Assembly (NCBI GenBank): GCA_018066225.1
Contig: JAGHRU010000024.1
Location: 1-5,296 of the forward strand
Source: Candidatus Equimonas enterica
GTDB lineage: Bacteria > Bacteroidota > Bacteroidia > Bacteroidales > Bacteroidaceae
Direction: 5' to 3'
DNA length: 5,296 nt
Shown here: piece by piece, positions 1 through 5,296 of the stretch
Numbering within the stretch: position 1 is the stretch's first letter
Layout: each line of letters opens with the position of its first letter
Program-made: the position numbers and the translations under genes
Notes under the pieces: model-generated
The model's input: the letters and a program-made list of their open reading frames with translations, nothing else
The model's database searches: none
What the model was told of the DNA's origin: nothing

Positions 1-1591
1 ACACAACGATGTTGGAGGTAGCACTGCCGCCCTTGCCCTTGCTGCTGTTGGCAGTTACGGTGTAGCTGTAAGCGCCCGTCGTTTCTTCGGTGTCGGTAGC
101 GGTGGTGGCGGTGGTGTTTTCAGCGATGACCTTGCCGTCGTTGCGTACGACAGTGTAGGTGAAGCCTTCCCTATTGTAGTAACCACCTTCCATGCCGACC
201 TCAGCAGCCTGCCAAGTGATGGTGGCATTTGCGCCCTCGGCGGTGAGCGTCACGTTCAAGGGAGCACCGGGGAGGTCCTCACCTACGAATACGCTGTTCT
301 CGTTGTAGAAACCTTCACCAAGGCTGTTGCTTGCAACGACGCGGTAGGTGTAGGTTTTGGCCTCGGCAGGAGTGTCGGTGTAGGTCAGGTCAGAAGTCGT
401 ACCGATTTGCTCACCATCGCGATAGATGGTGTAGGTGGTAACGGCATTTTCAAGAGCCTTACCACGAACATTCTTGGTAGGAGCCTGCCAAGTGAGCGTG
501 ATGTTGGTTGCACCTGCTGCATCGGGCGTGAGCGTGTAGCCCGTTACATAAGAAGGCACGCCATCGGTTTCCTTATACTGATAAGGGATGGCAAGGCCGA
601 AGTCCTGCTCACCGTTGGGGAGCTGAATCTCCTGCAATTTATTACCAGTCTCCATGTCGAGCTCTACCCAATAACCCTTGCCGTCAGCGGGCTGGGCGTT
701 CCAGTAGAGACGGTGATTGGTCTTATCGATGCAGAGAGATTGGCCATAAGCAAGCGTACCACCGGTAAGCTTGAGGTCTTTCTTTACCAATGTAGCGGAG
801 ATGCGACCGCCTTTAGCGTTGAGAATGTCTTCTACTTTGACCTTATAGAAATAGGTCATGGTAGGAGTGACACCAGATGCCTCGTCGGTAACAGGGGTAT
901 CGTTGCAGACACCATAAAGGTAGCCATTGTCGCAGTCCATAGCGAAGAGGCAGACACCCTCGGGCAGATCACCCATGTAGGTAGGCAGGCTCTCGGGATG
1001 CTTGTAGTCGATCTTGTAGATGGCAGAACGGCAGTTCTTGTAGTTGCCCTGGTCGTACATATCAACGCAACCGAGCAGCACGTCGTTCTTGTCGTCATAA
1101 GCCAAGTCGTTCATCTTCTCTTTGAAAGAAGTGTCCCATTCGCCAACGAGATCCCATTCACCGGTCTCGGCATTAACCTTGGCGAGACCCTTGGGGGAGT
1201 TGTAGGCAATGTAAGCACCGTCGTTACGGAGAATAACGAGCTGACCATAGTATTGGTCTTTTACGAATGTGCCGGAGTAGAAGCCATAGTCGCCGTTGGC
1301 ATGTGCGCCATAGTTCTTATACAACTTCTGCTGCATGGACAATGTGGGCTCATTGGAAGGGAACTTGATGAAACCACGCGACCACAGGCTGGTCTGATAG
1401 AACGTGTAGCCGTACACGGTGGCATTGCCTTCGGTGACGCTGGCGTCGGTGTAGGGTGCCACTACACGTGCTACCTCGGGTGCGTCGCTCTGCGCGTGCT
1501 TCATCGCAGCAGCGTGTTGCACACCACCTGTCTGTGCCATAGCCACGCTGGCGAGGCCAAAGGCAACAAGGGAGAGTAAGTACTTTCTCAT
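1..1591 (-). CDS. Secreted fibronectin type III domain protein with probable beta-propeller N-terminal region (3' end outside window)
   Basis: The frame is open from an ATG at 1591 to the left edge: 530 codons with no stop, so the C-terminus is missing. Residues 1-19 (MRKYLLSLVAFGLASVAMA, then Q20) form a clear type I signal peptide, which fixes the start and implies export. Residues about 50-340 are rich in Tyr, Trp, Gly and Asp, with strand-like repeats such as LYGVCND and RLYWNAQP, each followed by a description-like strand (YKIDY, VELDMETG). This resembles a beta-propeller of the YncE/SMP-30 kind; that is inference from the pattern. Two fibronectin-III modules follow, about residues 349-438 (ITLTWQAP, TYTIYRDG, TYTYRVVASN) and 441-530 (ATITWQAA, FTYTVVRNDG, AYSYTVTANS). 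No catalytic motif is seen. The family is common among Bacteroidales surface proteins, and a type IX secretion tail could lie beyond the edge. The gene lies 124 bp downstream of the Omp28-like gene. No TAnnTTTG box is visible in that gap, so it may be read through from upstream. Confidence 0.85.
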   Translation of the reverse strand, partial: MRKYLLSLVAFGLASVAMAQTGGVQHAAAMKHAQSDAPEVARVVAPYTDASVTEGNATVYGYTFYQTSLWSRGFIKFPSNEPTLSMQQKLYKNYGAHANGDYGFYSGTFVKDQYYGQLVILRNDGAYIAYNSPKGLAKVNAETGEWDLVGEWDTSFKEKMNDLAYDDKNDVLLGCVDMYDQGNYKNCRSAIYKIDYKHPESLPTYMGDLPEGVCLFAMDCDNGYLYGVCNDTPVTDEASGVTPTMTYFYKVKVEDILNAKGGRISATLVKKDLKLTGGTLAYGQSLCIDKTNHRLYWNAQPADGKGYWVELDMETGNKLQEIQLPNGEQDFGLAIPYQYKETDGVPSYVTGYTLTPDAAGATNITLTWQAPTKNVRGKALENAVTTYTIYRDGEQIGTTSDLTYTDTPAEAKTYTYRVVASNSLGEGFYNENSVFVGEDLPGAPLNVTLTAEGANATITWQAAEVGMEGGYYNREGFTYTVVRNDGKVIAENTTATTATDTEETTGAYSYTVTANSSKGKGGSATSNIVV

Positions 1592-1669
1592 GTTTTGGTA
1601 GGATTTTGATTAAAGTGATGTTAATAAAAGTTGATTGATTTTGCGCTTATATATAATAAGGTCTGCCCC

Positions 1670-1704
1670 GACTCGCTCCGAGCCGTTGGCTCGGGAGCGC
1701 AGTC
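1670..1704 (-). terminator. Strong GC-rich hairpin between the Omp28-like and fibronectin-III genes; possible terminator, attenuator or RNA stabiliser
   Basis: The plus strand reads GACT (1670-1673), CGCTCCGAGCC (1674-1684), loop GTT (1685-1687), GGCTCGGGAGCG (1688-1699), C (1700), AGTC (1701-1704). The arms pair over 15 bp with two single-base bulges, so in the minus-strand transcript this is a stable stem. It begins 12 bases after the TGA of the Omp28-like gene, which is a usual place for a terminator. No run of U follows on the minus strand; the next bases are GGGGCAGACC and then an AU-rich stretch. It is therefore not a textbook intrinsic terminator. It could instead weaken read-through or protect the 3' end of the upstream message. 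Confidence 0.45.
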
Positions 1705-1715
1705 TGGAGGCGAGA

Positions 1716-3584
1716 TCACTTGACGATGACCTTCTTGCCGTCACGGATGTATGTGCCGGGCGTGAGGTAATGGTCGCTGACGCGTTTGCCATCGAGGGTG
1801 AAAGTGCCCTCTGCGGCAGGCGTCTCGGGAGCAATGACGGTATTAACGCCTTCGGTGTTGTACTCGCCACGCACGAGCTTGCCAAGGTTGAAGGAGCAGC
1901 TCTGGTGGACGCAGAAGTTGGCGTAGTTGGCGTTGGGGTGACCATCATCGGTGTTGATGAGGCACACGACATTCATATCGTCGAGGCGGATGGGGGTCAT
2001 AGCGCTGGCGTAGCCATACTCGGGCTGGAGCACAGCATTATAGACCACGCTGTAGGTGCCGTCGGCATTGACATAGAGGTCATCGCCCACAGAGGCATCC
2101 GTGATGCGGTCGCGCAGCACATGCTTGTGGTCGTAGTCGTAGTCGAAGTCGCCGTTTTCGAGAGCCTGAGCGCCCCTGATGTGATCCTGCGTGAGGAAGA
2201 TGCTGACCTTAAGGTTGTCCAGACCGTTGAGCACTTCGCCCGTGAGGGCTACTTCCAGCTCACGGGTGTCGGGGTCGTAGAACGACTCCGTGAAGTCGAT
2301 GCTGACGTAGGAGGGCATGGCAAGGTGGGAGCGAATGAGGTTTTTGGTGATGCCAGAGGCCGACACATACGCCAATTCGGGCGTAGGACCGCTGGCAGAC
2401 TGACGGTCGATGAGCAGAGCAGGCGCATAGGTCGGCGCGAGAATATCGCGTAACTCCATAGCCAAGTCCGTGAAGCCGGGGAAGTTGCGCACGCTGCTGG
2501 CGTAGGCCGTGTAGTTGCGGTCGTAGCCATACTCATTGATGTAGGTGAATTGGCCCTCGTAGTCGCGGGTGTTGCGCAGGATAGCCTTGGTATCTATGGG
2601 GCAGTTGGGGCAATAAGCACCCGTAAACTTCTCAAAGAAGATGGTGCGCGGAAAGACACGCTCGGCATGGATGGTGTAGAGCACTTCCCATGTGTTGTTG
2701 GTGGGTATCTCGTCCATCTGGCCTTCCACACGGTCAATCGTCCACTGTACATAGGACGCATCGGCGGCCTCCTCGGTGTTGATGTTGAGGGTGACGTCCA
2801 TGTTGGCACCCGTAGCGAACTCTATATCGGTGAATTCCTGCTGAGCGATGACGCGGTCACCTATTCTGCCGGTGAGGACAAACGAATGCACGGTCTTGGA
2901 GCCTTGGTTGCTGACCTTGAACCGAGCCACAGACTTGCCGCCTACGCAGCTGAACGGGTCCATGTAGCAGTTGGAAAGCGTAAGGTCATACTGGGGCATG
3001 CCAACGGGCGCTGCGCCTTCGGTGATGAGCTGGATGGCGGCAGCGGCAGGCGCGCCAAGTTCTTCGCTGGAGCAAATGTGCTTGTAGTCCTTGCCCGTGG
3101 TGTAGTAGTCGGCACGGTTGTTGTTTTCAGCGATTGCCACGTATGGGATGGAGTAACGCTCCGTGTCGGACTCGAACACGAGGAAAGCGTAAACCTCTTC
3201 GTAGGCACTAATATCAACGGGCTGGTCAAACTTGATGTAGTTGTAGCCCGCAGGGTATTCGTCCAAGTCGAGGGCCTGCGTGTAGAAAGCCTCTTTGGTG
3301 GCCTTGGTGCGCAGCTCTATCGACACCTTGTCGGGGCTGAGCAGAGGCAACGCTACGCGCGCGCCGACCAGCGTACGGCCAGCGGGGAACATATCGGCCG
3401 TGAAACGCGCGCCGACTTGCACCCGAGACACACCGCTATATATGCGGGGGTAGTAATACTTGACAGCGTCATCCTGTCGGGAGCCAAAGCCCACGATGGT
3501 AGCGTCGTCTGCCTGCACGGTTGCGCCCATCGTCATGAGGGCAGCTGCGAAGAGCGCAGTGAGTTTGTGGTAGTAATGCTTCAT
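1716..3584 (-). CDS. Omp28-related secreted protein with thioredoxin-like CxxC motif and short C-terminal tail
   Basis: Complete 622-residue protein of unknown function. Residues 1-25 (MKHYYHKLTALFAAALM, ending VQA before DD) form a type I signal peptide and support the ATG at 3584. Residues about 195-300 look like a CARDB-type beta-sandwich (RFKVSNQGSK at 221-230, then EIPTNNTW). Residues about 310-420 carry FFEKFTGAYCPNCPID: C325-P-N-C328 is the thioredoxin-like active-site pattern, and Y386-A-P388-ALLIDR fits the conserved cis-proline strand. This EFTG-x-x-C-x-x-CP arrangement is typical of Omp28-related proteins of Porphyromonas and Prevotella. A beta-rich region follows (about 425-560). 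Residues 596-622 end in TLDGKRV, TPGTYIRDGKKVIVK, a tail seen on many exported Bacteroidales proteins and possibly a sorting or anchoring signal. The CxxC may be redox-active or merely structural; the sequence cannot decide. The gene starts 61 bp after the glucokinase stop with no promoter visible between, so co-transcription is likely. Confidence 0.9.
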   Translation of the reverse strand: MKHYYHKLTALFAAALMTMGATVQADDATIVGFGSRQDDAVKYYYPRIYSGVSRVQVGARFTADMFPAGRTLVGARVALPLLSPDKVSIELRTKATKEAFYTQALDLDEYPAGYNYIKFDQPVDISAYEEVYAFLVFESDTERYSIPYVAIAENNNRADYYTTGKDYKHICSSEELGAPAAAAIQLITEGAAPVGMPQYDLTLSNCYMDPFSCVGGKSVARFKVSNQGSKTVHSFVLTGRIGDRVIAQQEFTDIEFATGANMDVTLNINTEEAADASYVQWTIDRVEGQMDEIPTNNTWEVLYTIHAERVFPRTIFFEKFTGAYCPNCPIDTKAILRNTRDYEGQFTYINEYGYDRNYTAYASSVRNFPGFTDLAMELRDILAPTYAPALLIDRQSASGPTPELAYVSASGITKNLIRSHLAMPSYVSIDFTESFYDPDTRELEVALTGEVLNGLDNLKVSIFLTQDHIRGAQALENGDFDYDYDHKHVLRDRITDASVGDDLYVNADGTYSVVYNAVLQPEYGYASAMTPIRLDDMNVVCLINTDDGHPNANYANFCVHQSCSFNLGKLVRGEYNTEGVNTVIAPETPAAEGTFTLDGKRVSDHYLTPGTYIRDGKKVIVK

Positions 3585-3645
3585 GTTGTTGTATTTATTA
3601 TGGTGTTGTTGCGTAAGAAATGGGGAGATGCTGCTCTAATTTGCC

Positions 3646-4620
3646 CTAACACTCCCAGCCCAAGGCGGCTGCGCCGAGCACAGCGGCTTCGGAGCCTTGA
3701 AGCGTAGATATGAGGAGTTTGGCCTTGCCTGCAAAGACATTTTCCACATGCTCGTCGTAGGCTTTGCGCAGCGGCTTCATCAAGTAATCGCCAGCCTTGG
3801 TGAGCCCGCCGAAGAACACGAAGGCTTCGGGAGAGCAGAAGGTAGTGAAGTCGGCGCATGAACGCCCGAGGATATAGCCCGTGAACTCAAAGATTTCGAG
3901 CGCTATCTTGTCGCCCTGCTCGGCGGCCTTGAAGACATCGTAGGAGGTAATGGCTTCGGGGTCGAGGCTGCGCAGGAGAGAAGGCTCATTGCTCTGGGCG
4001 AGACGCTCACGCGCTGTGCGTGCCACGCCCGTGGCAGAGGTAAAAGTCTCCAAACAACCTTTGCGGCCGCAGCCACAGGGACGCGCATTCTCGCTATGGT
4101 CTATCACGAAATGGCCAAGCTCGCCAGCGAAGCCATCGCTACCATAGACCAATTCGCCATTGACGATGATGCCGCTGCCGACACCCGTACCGAGCGTTAT
4201 CATGATGAAGTTCTTCATGCCGCGTGCCACGCCGTAGGTCATCTCGCCCATAGCGGCTGCGTTGGCGTCGTTGGTGACGCGCACTGGCAGGCCAAGCGCC
4301 TGCTCAAACTTCTCCTTCACGGGCACGATGTCGCCCCAGTCCAAATTGGGCGCGTACTCGATGTTTCCGCTGTAATAGTTGGCACTCGGTGCGCCGATGC
4401 CCATACCCTGTATGGTCTCCTTGCCACCCACTTGCTCTATGATGAGGTCGAGGGCCTGCACAGAAGCCTCCACATAGGCGTCAAAGTCTTTATACCCTTG
4501 GGTTTTTATGGCCGTTTGTGCCACGATGTTGCCGCGGGCATCCACGATGCCAAACACAGAGTTTGTACCGCCCATATCGAGGCCGATGACGTACTTTTTC
4601 TCGCTGTTGCTTGTGTCCAT
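3646..4620 (-). CDS. glcK: ROK-family glucokinase (or closely related hexose kinase)
   Basis: Complete 324-residue cytoplasmic enzyme, the usual ROK kinase length, with no signal peptide. It should phosphorylate glucose to glucose-6-phosphate with ATP as the entry step to glycolysis. Visible motifs, in order: phosphate-binding D15-M-G-G-T-N20 near the N-terminus; GIGAPS (74-79) and NLDWGD (92-97); N117-D118, where D118 is the expected catalytic base; LGTGVGSG (143-150), the second ATP loop; E167-L-G-H170; and C182-G-C184-GRKG-C189-LE, which with H170 makes the ROK zinc site. All key residues are intact. The ROK family also includes fructokinases, N-acetylmannosamine kinases and repressors. 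The E-L-G-H plus CGCGRKGCLE form is typical of sugar kinases, and there is no N-terminal helix-turn-helix, which rules out a NagC/XylR-type regulator. Glucose as substrate is the best guess, not proven. The gene is first of a minus-strand series and has its own upstream promoter candidate. Confidence 0.93.
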   Translation of the reverse strand: MDTSNSEKKYVIGLDMGGTNSVFGIVDARGNIVAQTAIKTQGYKDFDAYVEASVQALDLIIEQVGGKETIQGMGIGAPSANYYSGNIEYAPNLDWGDIVPVKEKFEQALGLPVRVTNDANAAAMGEMTYGVARGMKNFIMITLGTGVGSGIIVNGELVYGSDGFAGELGHFVIDHSENARPCGCGRKGCLETFTSATGVARTARERLAQSNEPSLLRSLDPEAITSYDVFKAAEQGDKIALEIFEFTGYILGRSCADFTTFCSPEAFVFFGGLTKAGDYLMKPLRKAYDEHVENVFAGKAKLLISTLQGSEAAVLGAAALGWEC

Positions 4621-4661
4621 ATTTATAGTAGTAAGGTAGTGTGCTTTAAGTTTAAGCGCGG

Positions 4662-4693
4662 CAAATTTACGAATTTTTATTGAACTGGCCTAA
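4662..4693 (-). promoter_or_regulatory. Bacteroidetes-type promoter candidate for the glucokinase operon
   Basis: On the minus strand TAAATTTG (4669-4662) matches the Bacteroidetes -7 consensus TAnnTTTG exactly and is followed by C. A weaker -33 element, TTAG (4693-4690, against consensus TTTG), lies upstream with a 20-base spacer, the usual distance. Transcription would begin near 4655, leaving a leader of about 35 bases before the ATG at 4620. No Shine-Dalgarno sequence is seen in that leader, which is normal for the phylum. Confidence 0.65.
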
Positions 4694-4838
4694 TTTTCCC
4701 CACAAAAAATCGACATACTCCGATATTTTAACACTATTTCATCAATCTTGGCGTCTGTCATAGCAAATAGGAGATTTCCATGCTTCACCAAGCCGTTTTT
4801 TCGTCGCGGAAGAGACCGTAAGCGACACTCGCGAGAGA

Positions 4839-4925
4839 GCAAAAACTGTCTGCCCAGACACGAAAAACTATCCGCGCAGACAGGGAAAACCATCCGCGCA
4901 GACAGGAAAAACGATCTGCCAAATC
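4839..4925. repeat. Degenerate tandem repeat, about four units of 21-23 bp
   Basis: Units begin at 4839, 4862, 4885 and 4906. Unit 2 is 23 bp, with GAAAAACTATCCGCGC (4862-4877) followed by AGACAGG. Unit 3 is 21 bp and shares GAAAA, CATCCGCGC and AGACAG with it. Unit 1 (GCAAAAACTGTCTGCC, then CAGACAC) and unit 4 (GAAAAACGATCTGCC, then AAATC) are more diverged. Unit lengths of 23 and 21 are not a constant multiple of three, so the repeat does not look like a peptide repeat. Unit 1 also contains a perfect inverted repeat, TGTCTG (4847-4852), CC, CAGACA (4855-4860). There are too few copies, no unique spacers and no cas genes, so it is not a CRISPR array. Confidence 0.8.
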
Positions 4926-4952
4926 AAGTATTAGCACCACATTTTTGCACTT

Positions 4953-4971
4953 GTGACGCCTTGCAAGTCAC
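4953..4971. promoter_or_regulatory. Small inverted repeat at the rightward promoter; possible operator
   Basis: GTGAC (4953-4957) and GTCAC (4967-4971) are inverted copies separated by 9 bases, and the spacing includes the 8-bp palindrome CTTGCAAG (4960-4967). The site covers the proposed -33 element of the plus-strand promoter, where a regulator could block or recruit RNA polymerase. Short inverted repeats arise by chance, and no regulator gene is in the window. Confidence 0.3.
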
Positions 4972-4989
4972 GTTTTCTTTGTATATTTG
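4960..4989 (+). promoter_or_regulatory. Bacteroidetes-type promoter candidate for the plus-strand secreted protein gene
   Basis: TATATTTG (4982-4989), followed by C, is an exact match to the -7 consensus TAnnTTTG. CTTG (4960-4963) is a plausible -33 element but leaves an 18-base spacer, slightly shorter than the usual 19-21. The predicted start near 4995 gives a leader of about 36 bases before the ATG at 5031. A nearby AAAATTTG (5012-5019) lacks the leading T and lies too close to the start codon. Confidence 0.6.
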
Positions 4990-5030
4990 CTGCCGATAAT
5001 GTGGATACCACAAAATTTGCATTAGTAAGT

Positions 5031-5296
5031 ATGAAAAGATCAGTCCTCATAGTAGTTGTCATCTTGCTGCTCTGCACTTGCAAGGTAGCCTTTGCCCATC
5101 TCTCATTTCACACCTGCTCCGACAATCACCCCGAGCGCGTCAGAGAGCAATACAAAGGATGGCCCCAACACGATGCTCACCTCGATGTACGACAAGGCTT
5201 CGCCCAGCCGCCGCGTGGCTATGGCAACGTACCGTTTTACTGGTGGTCGGGCGACAGCCTCAGCCTCGCGCGTCTGCAAGCCCAACTCGACCTGCT
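5031..5296 (+). CDS. Secreted protein, N-terminal fragment; possible glycoside hydrolase (3' end outside window)
   Basis: The frame is open from the ATG at 5031 to the right edge, 88 codons with no stop. Residues 1-22 (MKR followed by SVLIVVVILLLC and ending VAFA) form a signal peptide. Two cysteines (C16, C18) lie inside it but do not make a good lipobox, so cleavage after AFA is preferred. The mature start has the segment GFAQPPRGYGNVPFYWWSGD followed by SLARLQAQLDLL. From memory, a proline-rich lead-in, an aromatic VPFYWW strand and then a helix with QLD resembles the beginning of the catalytic barrel in some Bacteroidetes glycoside hydrolases. This is a weak resemblance and no catalytic residue is in view, so the family is left open. 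The start is supported by the signal peptide and by a promoter box about 40 bases upstream. The gene faces away from the glucokinase. Confidence 0.75.
   Translation, partial: MKRSVLIVVVILLLCTCKVAFAHLSFHTCSDNHPERVREQYKGWPQHDAHLDVRQGFAQPPRGYGNVPFYWWSGDSLSLARLQAQLDL

Larger units (their letters stand above)
4621..5030. other. Divergent intergenic region between the glucokinase and the plus-strand secreted protein gene
   Basis: This 410-bp stretch separates two outward-facing genes. It holds a promoter candidate for each, a degenerate tandem repeat in the middle, and a small inverted repeat beside the rightward promoter. Open frames of 67 codons (minus, 4893-4690) and 83 codons (plus, 4748-4999) cross the repeat, but neither has a signal peptide, a recognisable domain or a promoter of its own. 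The minus-strand one overlaps the proposed glucokinase promoter's -33 element, so I treat both as non-coding. No tRNA or riboswitch fold was recognised. Confidence 0.7.

Noticed and set aside
407..1579. 390-codon plus-strand open frame opposite the fibronectin-III gene
   Set aside because: The minus strand in the same span encodes a signal peptide and two recognisable fibronectin-III modules. The plus-strand translation is low-complexity Val/Gly/Ala-rich with no domain, and looks like a codon-bias shadow.
1646..1660. AT-rich palindrome CTTATATATAATAAG as a promoter for the fibronectin-III gene
   Set aside because: It does not match TAnnTTTG, and I see no -33 element at a proper distance. Short AT palindromes are common in AT-rich leaders.
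2550..3707. 385-codon plus-strand open frame opposite the Omp28-like gene, and a similar 272-codon frame at 1635-2453
   Set aside because: Both lie antisense to a clear protein-coding gene, run across its ends into spacers, and have no domain, signal peptide or promoter. Long antisense frames are common in moderately GC-rich genes.
4096..4683. 195-codon plus-strand open frame opposite the glucokinase
   Set aside because: It is antisense to intact ROK motifs and its C-terminal end runs through the proposed glucokinase promoter.
4690..4893. 67-codon minus-strand open frame in the divergent spacer
   Set aside because: It starts inside the tandem repeat, whose 21 and 23 bp units do not hold a frame, it overlaps the glucokinase -33 element, and it has no recognisable domain. 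A small gene cannot be fully excluded.
4839..4925. CRISPR array
   Set aside because: The units are directly adjacent with no unique spacers, they are degenerate, and no cas gene is in the window.

Overview
The window looks like chromosomal DNA from a member of the Bacteroidales, most likely Prevotella or a close relative. Three things point there. Two of the predicted proteins are secreted and of types common in that order: an Omp28-related protein with a short GKKVIVK-type tail, and a fibronectin-III protein. Two start regions carry Bacteroidetes-type -7 boxes (TAnnTTTG). No start codon has a clear Shine-Dalgarno sequence. Coding DNA is moderately GC-rich and the spacers are AT-rich. The genus call is inference.

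Layout. Positions 1-4620 hold three genes on the minus strand, transcribed right to left: a ROK-family glucokinase (4620-3646), an Omp28-related secreted protein with a thioredoxin-like CxxC (3584-1716), and a secreted fibronectin-III protein that runs off the left edge (1591-1). The 61-bp gap between the first two has no visible promoter or terminator, so they are probably co-transcribed. The 124-bp gap between the second and third holds a strong GC-rich hairpin without a T-tract, followed by an AT-rich leader. Positions 4621-5030 are a divergent intergenic region with a promoter facing each way and a block of about four degenerate 21-23 bp tandem repeats. At 5031 a plus-strand gene begins and runs off the right edge. 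It encodes a signal peptide and then a GYGNVPFYWW segment that suggests a carbohydrate-active enzyme.

How the genes may work together. A cytoplasmic glucokinase faces a probable secreted glycosidase across a shared control region and is followed by two exported proteins of unknown substrate. A sugar-use context is plausible but unproven. No SusC/SusD pair, sigma/anti-sigma pair or other sign of a full polysaccharide-utilisation locus is visible. I see no CRISPR array, tRNA, rRNA, transposase or phage gene. The window is mostly ordinary; the least explained elements are the intergenic tandem repeat and the hairpin upstream of the fibronectin-III gene.
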